A stretch of 23,557 nucleotides of DNA from positions 1 to 23,557 of IMG/VR virus record IMGVR_UViG_3300043395_002168, one strand, 5' to 3'. The stretch is from a virus. Positions 1 through 6,867 of the stretch are shown piece by piece. The notes under the pieces were generated by a model. That model had not been told where the DNA came from and did not search any database. It saw only the letters and a list, made by a program, of their open reading frames with translations. Position numbers and translations under genes: made by a program. Position 1 is the stretch's first letter. Every line of letters starts with the position of its first letter.

Positions 1-35
1 GACGTAAACCTAACTGCACCCTACGAGAGGATAAA

Positions 36-536
36 GTGACTGAACTAAACGCCTTACTGGCGAACCTAAACAAACTGTTGATTGAAGTAGACACAAAGTT
101 GAATGAGTTCACAGGGGATAATCCGCCTATTGACGAGGTTGGCTCCACGCTCATTGAACTGCATTCCCTCAAGGGAGCCTTTGGCGATGTTTACTCCTCT
201 TACTCTGCTCGCGCTACGCGGCTATTTCAAGAAGCGCAAGTTGAAGACATGGCATACGGCGAAAACCGCATTGAAGTCCGCACTGCATCCGATAGGAAAC
301 AGTGGGAACATCCCAAACTGATTGCAGAAGTTGCGCGGCGTCTCGTATCTGAATCAATTGATATGGACACTGGCGAAGTGATGATGTCCCCCGAGGAACT
401 TATCGCAAAAGTATTGGATTTTGTTCAACCCTCATACTGGCGGGTTAAGGAACTCTCAAAAATCGGCATCAACGCAGATAAGTTCTGCGAAGTCGGCGAA
501 TACAAAACAAACATCATTGTACGAAAGGCAAAGTAA
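36..536 (+). CDS. Hypothetical phage protein upstream of the recombination genes
   Basis: This 166-residue protein is not recognised. It begins with GTG at 36, preceded by a good ribosome binding site (GAGAGG at 25-30, five bases before the start). The first ~60 residues look helical and leucine-rich. The middle contains RIEVRTASDRKQWEHPKL, and a conserved-looking stretch around MDTGEVMMSPEELIAKVLDF is followed by a short C-terminal part ending in basic residues. There is no signal peptide, membrane segment or cysteine cluster; a single Cys lies near the end. It sits five bases before the Rad52-like gene, and its position suggests a small accessory protein of phage DNA recombination or replication. 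That role is inferred from context only. Confidence 0.75.
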   Translation: MTELNALLANLNKLLIEVDTKLNEFTGDNPPIDEVGSTLIELHSLKGAFGDVYSSYSARATRLFQEAQVEDMAYGENRIEVRTASDRKQWEHPKLIAEVARRLVSESIDMDTGEVMMSPEELIAKVLDFVQPSYWRVKELSKIGINADKFCEVGEYKTNIIVRKAK

Positions 537-541
537 TAGAC

Positions 542-1339
542 ATGGCAACGGCAAAGAAAGCAGCACAGGATTCGTCCGCAGAAGCAGTTGTGCAAGAAGT
601 GGAAGTAGCAGTAATGCCATCTCATGACGAGTGGAGAGCAGAGCGTGAACGGGAGGAAAAGCGTCACGCGCAACAGGTAGCACAGATGGCGAAAGACCTT
701 TCTGAACCATTTGCCCCCGAGGTTGAAAAGGTACTCAAGAAGGGCGGTGCATCACTCACATACATTCCTGTCAGCGAAGTAATTACGCGCATGAATAAGG
801 TTTTTGGCATTGATGGATGGAGCAGCGAAATCATCAAATGTGAGCGTGACGCCCATGACCCTGACTTCATCGTTGCATGTGTGCGTATTACTGCATACAC
901 CCATGGTGACCGTTTTGTGAGCATCTCCAAGGATGGTTATGGCGGTCAAAAAATCAAGCGCACTAAGCAGGGCGACATTGTTGACTTGGGCGACGAGTTC
1001 AAGGGTGCGGTTTCGGACGCATTGAAGAAAGCGGCACAGCAGTTCGGTATTGGTCTCTACCTTGCACGAAGCGAGGAGGCTCTTAGTCTTGATGAGGCAG
1101 AGGAAGCAGCAGCATCAGCGCCACAGGTAAGTGAGATGTATCCAAAGTTCAAAACGTTCTTGGATAAGTTCACCCCCGAGCAAAAGGGTGAGGTAAAGAC
1201 GTTTTGGAGCAAGTACAGCAGTGGTCGCCCAACTCCTAAGCCACACGAGTTCACGGATAACGAACTTCAGGCACTTATTGCAGAATGTGTCCGAATTGAG
1301 TTCGGTGGCATCGCAGTGAATGATTCAGTCAGTGAGTGA
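542..1339 (+). CDS. Rad52/Rad22-family single-strand annealing protein
   Basis: This is predicted to coat single-stranded phage DNA and anneal complementary strands, acting with the nuclease encoded next. Residues 1-50 are a charged, probably disordered leader. Residues ~52-180 carry the Rad52/22-like core: YIPVSEVITRMNKVFGIDGW at 74-93, a central beta region with YTHGDRFVSISKDGYGG near 119-135, and GDEFKGAVSDALKKAAQQFG at 150-169, followed by IGLYL. This last helix is the most diagnostic Rad52 feature. The C-terminal ~80 residues (WSKYSSGRPTPKP region) are probably accessory. At 265 residues it is typical of phage Rad52-like annealing proteins. The start is ATG at 542, just after the previous stop. 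The family call rests on motif recognition without a database search. Confidence 0.85.
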   Translation: MATAKKAAQDSSAEAVVQEVEVAVMPSHDEWRAEREREEKRHAQQVAQMAKDLSEPFAPEVEKVLKKGGASLTYIPVSEVITRMNKVFGIDGWSSEIIKCERDAHDPDFIVACVRITAYTHGDRFVSISKDGYGGQKIKRTKQGDIVDLGDEFKGAVSDALKKAAQQFGIGLYLARSEEALSLDEAEEAAASAPQVSEMYPKFKTFLDKFTPEQKGEVKTFWSKYSSGRPTPKPHEFTDNELQALIAECVRIEFGGIAVNDSVSE

Positions 1340-2096
1340 TTTGATTCCTCCTCCGCATTTGTCGGCGTCGTCAATCTCCACGTTTCAGCAATGTCCCCTA
1401 AGGTATAAGTACTCTCGTATTGATGAGTTGCCCGAGCCACCAACAGAGGCGTCTCTTATGGGCAACTTTGTCCATGACATACTTGAGAATCTATATAAAG
1501 CAGAAGCATCTACGCGGACATTGGCAACAGCCCGAATGCTTGCTGCGAACATTTGGACTGAGTATGAAGAGCGGGCATCGCGAGTCGCAAGGACGCCTGA
1601 GGCAATTCGTCGTTTTCGCTGGAATTCGTGGTGGTGTGTGGAGAAATTATTCTCCATGGAAGACCCAACTCAGCGCGAATTTGACGGTCTGGAACACGAG
1701 ATAAACCACGATGTCAATGGTGTCAGGGTCAAGGGGTTTATTGACCGCTGGCATTTAGTTGACGACGCAATCGTTATTGGCGACTACAAGACTGGAAAAA
1801 CTCCTAAACCGCATTACGCTGGCGATAAGTTCTTTCAGTTGTTGCTCTACGGGGTAGTTCTCCAAGAGCAACTGTCAAAACCAATAGATTCTGTGGAGTT
1901 GCTTTACATCAAGGATGGGGAGCGTCTTCACAAGTCACCAACATCGGAAGACATCCAAAATGTCTACGACACGGTATTAGAAGTTAGAACAAGTATTGAA
2001 GACCGATGTGCAACTGGAGAGTTTGAATATAAGCCTTCCAGACTGTGCGATTGGTGTTCGTTTAAATCAATATGTCCATACTGGAGAAAGAAATGA
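1320..2096 (+). CDS. PD-(D/E)XK nuclease of the RecB/Cas4-like type with a probable Fe-S cluster
   Basis: This is a predicted DNA exonuclease that would process ends for the annealing protein upstream. Visible motifs are an N-terminal FQQCPLRYKY with Cys25; MGNFVHDILE, supplying the GxxxH-type motif I; VKGFIDRWHL; the active-site GDYKTGK, giving the D-x-K pair; QLLLYG as the QxxxY motif; and a C-terminal CDWCSFKSICPYW with Cys243, Cys246 and Cys252. One N-terminal plus three C-terminal Cys is the arrangement of the 4Fe-4S staple in Cas4, AddB and related phage nucleases. Its 258 residues fit the family. It overlaps the Rad52-like gene by 20 bases if ATG 1320 is used; a GTG at 1332 is an alternative start giving an 8-base overlap. 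Cas4 itself is unlikely because there are no other cas genes. Confidence 0.88.
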   Translation: MIQSVSDLIPPPHLSASSISTFQQCPLRYKYSRIDELPEPPTEASLMGNFVHDILENLYKAEASTRTLATARMLAANIWTEYEERASRVARTPEAIRRFRWNSWWCVEKLFSMEDPTQREFDGLEHEINHDVNGVRVKGFIDRWHLVDDAIVIGDYKTGKTPKPHYAGDKFFQLLLYGVVLQEQLSKPIDSVELLYIKDGERLHKSPTSEDIQNVYDTVLEVRTSIEDRCATGEFEYKPSRLCDWCSFKSICPYWRKK

Positions 2097-2608
2097 ATGA
2101 CGATACATTCGCCCGTGTAGTAGCGGAAGATGTTAAGAACCGTGCAACTCAACCACAGAAGGAATACCTTCAACTGCCTGAAAACTGGAGTCGTTGGCAG
2201 CGTGCACTCAAGACGCTAGAAACAAACCTTAATGACCAACTTGGAAGTATCTATTCCTATGAGCAGGAGCAAATCAGGACGTTTAAGGCTCTTGGCTCGG
2301 ATGGCGTAAAACTGATTGCTGAGGCAACGGCAGAGTTTGAGGCACGACGCAAGAAGATTGAGCGCTTTAAGTTCCATGTAACTAATAGGCTTGATGAAGT
2401 AACGCGCATGATTGCTGTCGGTGGTGAAGCCGTTGATGAGCGATTGAAGGCTGTTGATTTCCTTCGTCGTGCTATTGAGAAGCATCGTTCAATGATGATG
2501 TCGTATGACCTTGAGCCGACACCGATTGATGGTGCTTTGTGGGCTGCGTTGGATGGACGATGGGAATTTGAGAACCTATCCGAAGAGGACATTCTTTCGT
2601 TCTCATGA
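2093..2608 (+). CDS. Hypothetical helical protein in the recombination operon
   Basis: This protein is not recognised. I start it at ATG 2093 rather than the upstream in-frame ATG at 2072. ATG 2093 forms an ATGA overlap with the nuclease stop and has GGAG at 2083-2086 six bases before it. The resulting 171-residue product is predicted mostly helical and charged, with heptad-like stretches between about residues 40 and 130 (for example FEARRKKIERFKFHVTNRL) and an acidic C-terminus (FENLSEEDILSFS). There are no cysteines, membrane segments or enzyme motifs. It is translationally coupled on both sides, to the nuclease and to the PAPS-reductase-like gene, so it may belong to either partnership. 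A structural or adaptor role is possible but is only inference. Confidence 0.8.
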   Translation: MNDDTFARVVAEDVKNRATQPQKEYLQLPENWSRWQRALKTLETNLNDQLGSIYSYEQEQIRTFKALGSDGVKLIAEATAEFEARRKKIERFKFHVTNRLDEVTRMIAVGGEAVDERLKAVDFLRRAIEKHRSMMMSYDLEPTPIDGALWAALDGRWEFENLSEEDILSFS

Positions 2609-3768
2609 CACGGCAGCGAATGTTCCTTGATATTTCGTGCGTGGATGCTGCGCGCGAACGCATGCGCCATGTCTACGACACGTTTGACACTGTTTGTGTT
2701 CAGTTCTCTGGAGGAAAGGATTCAACTGCAGTCCTTTATCTTGCAAAGGAGATTCACGAGGAGCGCAACCTCGGACCAGTCAAGGTCATTTTCCGTGATG
2801 AGGAAATGGTGAGCCCACTAGTTATTGACTTCATTATGAAAGTTCGTGACTATGACTGGGTTGACATGGAATGGTACTGCCTTCCAGTCGGACAGGAAGT
2901 ATGGGTTCTTGGCAGGCGCGAGTACTGCCTTCTTTGGTCGCCAGAGCGAGCCAAGAGAGACATGCTTGTAAGGGAAATGCCACCATTCGCTATTCGTGCT
3001 GAGCATTTTGGGATTGACCCATCTCGCCCAATCCCTGAAACAATTGACTTCTATACCATGCAAGGTAAGCGTGGCAGAACGGCATTTATCACTGGCGTAC
3101 GCGCAAACGAATCAATGATTCGTTATCGCTCGTGCGTTCAGAAACTGCATGAAAACTACATCAATATTCCATTTAGAATGAAAAAGTCAGTGCCGCTTAG
3201 GTTTGCGAAAGTGATTTACGACTGGACGACAGATGACGTTCTTAAGTTCATCACCGAAGAGCACGGCGGGGAATACTGTGAATATTACGACCTTGCCGCG
3301 ATTACTGGGAGTAATACTCGTGTTGGAATCCCACTACATGCCGTCGCATCGCGTCGCATTGGGGATGTTGTCGCAACAGAGCCAGAATTTTTTGACAGGC
3401 TCTATGAGTGCTATCCGCATATTGATGCACAGCGCCGTTGGTGGAGTGAATTCAATATTGAGGCACTAATTGCGCAATATGTTGAGGGTGGATGGGATGG
3501 TGTGCGCCAATGCATTGACGACAACATGCTTACCCCAGGAATGCAAGGTGCCGCAATGAAATTTGCAGGTGAATTTAGGAAGAAGCAGGCGACAGACAAA
3601 TTCGGCTACCCGCTTGACTCCCTCATCCGTACGCTGTTGCTGAATGAGTTCCAAGTAACTTCACCCAACCCTGTCGGACCGAAAACGCGTGCACACACGC
3701 TGCGAACTCTTGCCGCGCAGCAAGAACAAGACCAAAATGACATTGACAGTCTGGATGATTACAAATGA
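2605..3768 (+). CDS. PAPS-reductase-like N-type ATP pyrophosphatase (IbrA-like)
   Basis: This belongs to the adenine nucleotide alpha hydrolase superfamily that includes PAPS reductase, DndC and prophage IbrA. The PP-loop FSGGKDST lies at residues 34-41. GVRANESMIRYR at 164-175 and YDWTTDDVLKF at 205-215 are the other motifs usual in phage and IbrA-like members. The C-terminal KRxxECGLH cysteine motif of true assimilatory PAPS reductases is not seen, so reduction of PAPS to sulfite is unlikely. Activation of a substrate by adenylation, possibly linked to sulfur or base modification, is the more general expectation. The protein is 387 residues, with several scattered Cys. It starts at ATG 2605 in an ATGA overlap with the preceding gene and ends in another ATGA overlap with the ParB-like gene. 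The family is clear; the substrate is unknown. Confidence 0.87.
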   Translation: MTRQRMFLDISCVDAARERMRHVYDTFDTVCVQFSGGKDSTAVLYLAKEIHEERNLGPVKVIFRDEEMVSPLVIDFIMKVRDYDWVDMEWYCLPVGQEVWVLGRREYCLLWSPERAKRDMLVREMPPFAIRAEHFGIDPSRPIPETIDFYTMQGKRGRTAFITGVRANESMIRYRSCVQKLHENYINIPFRMKKSVPLRFAKVIYDWTTDDVLKFITEEHGGEYCEYYDLAAITGSNTRVGIPLHAVASRRIGDVVATEPEFFDRLYECYPHIDAQRRWWSEFNIEALIAQYVEGGWDGVRQCIDDNMLTPGMQGAAMKFAGEFRKKQATDKFGYPLDSLIRTLLLNEFQVTSPNPVGPKTRAHTLRTLAAQQEQDQNDIDSLDDYK

Positions 3769-4310
3769 ATTACTCCGAAATGCCCCTAAACTCCATTAAG
3801 CCTGCTCCGTGGCGTGTCAACTATGCACTAAAGCCAGACATGCTGCTTCTTGCTGAGTCTATGAATGACTATGGATGGCTCCAGCCAATTGTTGTACAGA
3901 AGTCAACTAGTCATATTATTGATGGTTTCCACAGGTGGGTTACTGCGCAGGATTCTAATTTTGTTAAGAAATACGGCAAAAATGTTCCCGTTATCATCGT
4001 TGATGTTGACAATGTTGATGCAATGATTATGCACGTACGTCTCAATCGTGCCCGTGGCAATATTTTTGCAAAGCCGTTCAGTAAATTAATCAGAACACTT
4101 GTCGTATCTGACAAGTACAGCGCAGACGAAATTGCTGACATGCTCAATATGTCCGCTGATGAATTTGACCTGATGCTTACTGGCGGACTCCTTAAGCAAC
4201 GAAAAATTCCACAACACCAATACTCAAAAGCATGGGTTCCCGTAGAGGCACCGAGTAAAGGCGAATTAGATAATCAGGTTATTGAACGCCCACCTAATGC
4301 TGATAGATGA
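3765..4310 (+). CDS. ParB/sulfiredoxin-fold protein (IbrB-like partner)
   Basis: This 181-residue protein has a ParB/Srx-type N-terminal domain. It opens with PLNSIKPAPWRVN, then ESMNDYGWLQPIVVQ, then the signature IIDGFHRW with DGFHR at residues 53-57. A helical segment follows (SADEIADMLNMSADEFDLML, about 124-143), consistent with a helix-turn-helix. The ParB fold can bind nucleotide, act as a nuclease-like enzyme, or recognise DNA. It is much shorter than a partition ParB and no parA lies nearby, so chromosome or plasmid partition is unlikely. The ATGA overlap with the PAPS-reductase-like gene argues that the two work together, as in the IbrA/IbrB pair of E. coli prophages. The C-terminal ~40 residues are polar and probably flexible. 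Confidence 0.85.
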   Translation: MNYSEMPLNSIKPAPWRVNYALKPDMLLLAESMNDYGWLQPIVVQKSTSHIIDGFHRWVTAQDSNFVKKYGKNVPVIIVDVDNVDAMIMHVRLNRARGNIFAKPFSKLIRTLVVSDKYSADEIADMLNMSADEFDLMLTGGLLKQRKIPQHQYSKAWVPVEAPSKGELDNQVIERPPNADR

Positions 4311-4330
4311 TTTATTGGACAAATTAATTG

Positions 4331-4339
4331 TGGTAATGT
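4331..4339 (+). promoter_or_regulatory. Candidate extended -10 promoter at the early/structural boundary
   Basis: TGGTAATGT matches the extended -10 form TGN-TANNNT, in the only gap of the region between the coupled 542-4310 block and the structural genes. A TTGGAC upstream is too close (13 bases) to be a normal -35, so this would have to work as an extended -10 promoter. Evidence is sequence resemblance only. Confidence 0.25.
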
Positions 4340-4340
4340 T

Positions 4341-4368
4341 GGTCAGTCTCGCATTTGGAGGACTGGCT
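4341..4368 (+). promoter_or_regulatory. Hairpin around the ribosome binding site of the Arg-rich gene
   Basis: GGTCAGTC (4341-4348) can pair with GACTGGCT (4361-4368) to give an 8-bp stem with two G-U pairs and a 12-base loop. The loop holds most of the GGAGG Shine-Dalgarno at 4357-4361, and the start codon at 4370 is immediately after the stem. It could tune translation of the first structural-block gene. No U-tract follows, so it is not a terminator. Confidence 0.35.
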
Positions 4369-4369
4369 G

Positions 4370-4786
4370 ATGCCCACAAGCAATCTGACAGAAGATGTTG
4401 AATTTTTAACTGACGTTGACACCCGTGGTGACGTTGTACGCCGCGCGCGTTTCATTCGTCGTCCACGGCGAGTTAATGGTCGTAACGTTCCCGGCAACGC
4501 TCGGTATTACCGTCGTCGTCAGCGTGAACTTCTGGCTGGTAGGCGCGCAGCGCAGCGAGCCGAGCGCGGTGGAGCACGGGCTGCTGCTGCTGGTCGGGCT
4601 GCACGCTCTGCTGGAGGGCGCGCCGCTCGTGCCCCACGTGGTGCTGGAGGAGCGGCACCTGCTGGTGGTGAGCGGCGTGCAGGATTTCTAACACGGCTTC
4701 GTCGTGGAATCCGCAACGTTGCTCGGCGGGTGGAGGCAAACCGTCGTACAAGGCGTGAGCGAGCAAATCGTCCGCCAACACGATAG
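4370..4786 (+). CDS. Arginine/alanine-rich basic protein (protamine- or histone-like composition)
   Basis: I start this 138-residue protein at ATG 4370, with GGAGG at 4357-4361 eight bases before it; an in-frame TTG at 4355 overlaps the Shine-Dalgarno and is rejected. Residues 1-20 are acidic and normal in composition (TSNLTEDVEFLTDVDTRGD). The rest is dominated by Arg, Ala and Gly, with runs such as RARFIRRPRR, RAARSAGGRAARAPRGAGG and TRLRRGIRNVARR. The DNA of the middle (about 4540-4680) is clearly more GC-rich than its surroundings, yet third codon positions are mixed, which fits coding in this frame. It lies directly before the head-tail connector. A nucleic-acid-binding or virion-internal condensing role is plausible but inferred from composition and position. 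Confidence 0.75.
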   Translation: MPTSNLTEDVEFLTDVDTRGDVVRRARFIRRPRRVNGRNVPGNARYYRRRQRELLAGRRAAQRAERGGARAAAAGRAARSAGGRAARAPRGAGGAAPAGGERRAGFLTRLRRGIRNVARRVEANRRTRRERANRPPTR

Positions 4787-4800
4787 GGAGGTGACCAGCC

Positions 4801-5433
4801 ATGCTGGTATCCGTATCTGACCTCACCAAGTACATGGATATCCGATTCAGCAACCGTCAAGAAGAGGCTGCTGAGTTCGTACTTGAGGGTCTTCAAAGTG
4901 AACTTGAGTTGTATCTTCGCCGACCTATAGAACCTACGGTTTTTGAGGAAACGTATGTTCTTGAGTCAAATCATACTGGCGTACCTATGTCATCATTCTT
5001 CACGAATGAGTCATCTGCGTCAACGGATACGGTAAGTATGGTTTCTTATATGCAACCACCTCAAACTGTTTATTTGCGTAACTCTCCAGTTATTGAAGTT
5101 GAAGAAGTAACACTACGCCAGCAAGGTTCAGCAACTGCCACAACCCTTACCGAGGGGATTGATTACGTCGTACGCCGTTACGGTATTGACGTTTTCCGTG
5201 GATTCGCTAACGATGTAATCACGGTGTCTTATACGGCAGGACTTGCTGGTGAAGGAATCAAGGTCTTCAAATTAATGATTCTCCGCGCTGCGACAAGAGA
5301 AATGCAAAACATGCACGATGATGTCGTCGGTATTAAAGATTTAGAGACGCGTAACGTTGCCCCACTTGAGACTGGTTTCCTTGAGAAGGAACTGCTTGCC
5401 GTAAAGCGGTGGCGCAGGAGCCGAGTCGCTTGA
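4801..5433 (+). CDS. Head-tail connector protein, gp6-like
   Basis: This 210-residue protein fits the phage head-tail connector (HK97 gp6/gp15-like) family: an alpha-helical start with LTKYMDIRFSNRQEEAAEFV, an EGLQSELELYLRRPIEP helix and turn near residues 29-45, a central beta region, RNSPVIEVEEVTLRQ, and VSYTAGLAGEG followed by a helical C-terminus. The YTAGL motif before the final helices is common in these connectors. It would attach below the portal and start the neck. The start is ATG 4801 with a strong GGAGGTGA Shine-Dalgarno at 4788-4795. It is the first clear virion gene in the window and leads straight into tail completion genes. The portal and capsid genes expected nearby are not seen. 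Confidence 0.75.
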   Translation: MLVSVSDLTKYMDIRFSNRQEEAAEFVLEGLQSELELYLRRPIEPTVFEETYVLESNHTGVPMSSFFTNESSASTDTVSMVSYMQPPQTVYLRNSPVIEVEEVTLRQQGSATATTLTEGIDYVVRRYGIDVFRGFANDVITVSYTAGLAGEGIKVFKLMILRAATREMQNMHDDVVGIKDLETRNVAPLETGFLEKELLAVKRWRRSRVA

Positions 5434-5912
5434 TTCGCATCAAGATTGACTGTGATGCCGATGATGCCATTGAGTATCTGGATGGCATGATTGCGCGTAG
5501 CCAAGACTTTACAGTGGTGTTTCAGTGGGCAAAACGCTACTTGGCGCGAGCCAATGCAGAAAACTTTACGTCTAGTGGTTTACCAGCAGGTGGATGGTCG
5601 CCACTTTCGGCACGTTATGCAGCATGGAAGGCAGTCAGATTCCCCGGCATGCCAATCATGCAGCAAACTGGAAAACTGTTCCGCGACCTTGCGAGCCTTA
5701 ACAGTGCACCGAATGAGATAAATCTAACTAGTGCAACATTTGGCACCAAGATTGAATATGCTAAATTTCACCAGTACGGAACTACTAGAATGGCAAAACG
5801 GCAGATTGTTTTTGAGCCCCCCATGTTCGCACGCGAACTGGCGGATAAGGCTGCTAAACATGTTGTTGGTTCTGGTGGTCGCGGAGTCCGCAGATTTTTT
5901 GGTGGTGCATAA
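5430..5912 (+). CDS. Virion morphogenesis / tail completion protein, gpS (gp10)-like
   Basis: The protein resembles the phage virion morphogenesis family (P2 gpS, Mu gpG). Visible features are GGWSPLSARYAAWKAVRFPG, MQQTGKLFRDLASL, then KIEYAKFHQYGTT and a downstream VFEPPMF, matching the family order W-x-PL, TG-x-L, YA-x-x-HQ-x-G and the final P-x-x-F region. It would help complete the tail and join it to the head. Two starts are possible. TTG 5430 forms a TTGA overlap with the connector stop and has GGAG at 5417-5420 nine bases before; GTG 5409 would add seven residues. I prefer TTG 5430 (160 residues). A glycine/arginine-rich tail ends the protein. Confidence 0.78.
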   Translation: MIRIKIDCDADDAIEYLDGMIARSQDFTVVFQWAKRYLARANAENFTSSGLPAGGWSPLSARYAAWKAVRFPGMPIMQQTGKLFRDLASLNSAPNEINLTSATFGTKIEYAKFHQYGTTRMAKRQIVFEPPMFARELADKAAKHVVGSGGRGVRRFFGGA

Positions 5913-6508
5913 TGCCTAATGAACAAGACATCGTTATGTTCGGCGCACATTTCGCCAAAAAAGTTGTCAACGACTATCTTGAGTATGACATCCCAACTCG
6001 GCTCACCCGCTACCGTAACGCATGGAACGTAGACGATTACACGCTGCCAGACCCAGAAAAGTACCTCGTGTATGAACCAATTGCCTTAGACCACTGGCCG
6101 ACGCTTATTACTGTCGTCATTTCCACGAATTCCTTTGACAGACTTTTGAACTATGGGGCTGGAGACCCGCTCTATCGCGTCTCATACTCTATGCGTACCT
6201 ATATTTGGGCTAAGACCGAGGGTTCAGAAGAAGTCACCCTGATGCGCGACAGGTTGTCAACTGTTGTCCGCTCATCATTACTAGATTCTCCATGCATGAA
6301 GGGTTTGAGTGAACCAACCGTAGATGTCATGCTTGATGAAAGCACGGTGCGTGAAGAGTTTTCTGACCTGACTCTGATTAAGGGTGACCGTGTACTTGCG
6401 GGCGCCTACATAGGGTATGATTTGTATCTAAACGAACTTATTTATCGTCAACCAATTGCAGGACTAAATGCAATTGACGCTGAGTTTTACAACATGCGAG
6501 GAACATGA
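5912..6508 (+). CDS. Probable tail terminator or neck protein (not firmly recognised)
   Basis: This 198-residue protein has no motif I can name with certainty. It begins with a helical segment (DIVMFGAHFAKKVVNDYLEY). It then has a mixed alpha/beta middle with DHWPTLITVVISTN and a DPLYRVSYSMRTYIWAKTEG strand pair, then VTLMRDRLSTVVRSSLL, and a final beta part with DLYLNELIYRQPIAGL. An alpha/beta layout of this length between the tail completion gene and the tail sheath is what a tail terminator (gpU-like) would have. The start ATG 5912 shares one base with the previous stop. The role is inferred from position and secondary-structure impression. Confidence 0.6.
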   Translation: MPNEQDIVMFGAHFAKKVVNDYLEYDIPTRLTRYRNAWNVDDYTLPDPEKYLVYEPIALDHWPTLITVVISTNSFDRLLNYGAGDPLYRVSYSMRTYIWAKTEGSEEVTLMRDRLSTVVRSSLLDSPCMKGLSEPTVDVMLDESTVREEFSDLTLIKGDRVLAGAYIGYDLYLNELIYRQPIAGLNAIDAEFYNMRGT

Positions 6509-6867
6509 TGCCTGAGAAAAAAGTATGGAACTCACAGGAGCATCCGATTATCTGCGATACGCACGGAACCTACCTGAAGCCCAAAAAGAGTCTCTGGGTT
6601 GCCGATAATGAAATCCTTGAAGGTCTCATCAATCAGAAACTTGTTGTTGTTGTTGGTGAACGGGCTGAGAGCATTGTCGTTAGCGAACCAGCACAGGTAG
6701 CAGAAGAAACTCCCTCAACGAAGACGCGCTCAAGCCGTTCTAAGAAAAATACGGAAGAAACTCCTGAGCAAGAGCAGGAAGTTGAAGTACAATTACCAGA
6801 AGCGTCAAATACTGAAGTTATTGAAGAGGCTCCAACCGAAGCAATACTTCCTGAAGACGAGCAATGA
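6505..6867 (+). CDS. Hypothetical protein with acidic, Glu/Pro-rich C-terminal half
   Basis: This 120-residue protein is not recognised. It starts at ATG 6505 in an ATGA overlap with the previous gene (a second ATG follows at 6508), with GAGG just before. Residues ~1-55 form a small globular-looking part (WNSQEHPIICDTHGTYLKPK, then ILEGLINQKLVVVVGE). Residues ~55-120 are low-complexity and acidic with a short basic patch, KTRSSRSKKN. The last base codes sit at the edge of a strong hairpin. It lies immediately upstream of the sheath gene, so it may be a small virion or assembly protein. No function is claimed. Confidence 0.65.
   Translation: MMPEKKVWNSQEHPIICDTHGTYLKPKKSLWVADNEILEGLINQKLVVVVGERAESIVVSEPAQVAEETPSTKTRSSRSKKNTEETPEQEQEVEVQLPEASNTEVIEEAPTEAILPEDEQ

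Noticed and set aside
2072-2092. Earlier in-frame ATG (2072) for the hypothetical gene.
   Set aside because: ATG 2093 has GGAG six bases upstream and an ATGA overlap; 2072 has no Shine-Dalgarno.
1320-2096. Cas4 of a CRISPR adaptation module.
   Set aside because: No cas1, cas2 or repeat array is present; the neighbour is a Rad52-like annealing protein, which points to phage recombination.
3765-4310. ParB partition protein of a plasmid-like prophage.
   Set aside because: The protein is short, there is no ParA and no centromere-like repeats, and it is coupled to a PAPS-reductase-like gene.
4473-4896. Two long reverse-strand reading frames (126 and 125 residues) and a plus-frame one at 4416-4691 in the GC-rich part.
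   Set aside because: They arise from local GC-richness and lack stop codons by composition. The plus-strand frame at 4370 has a good Shine-Dalgarno and continuity with the operon.
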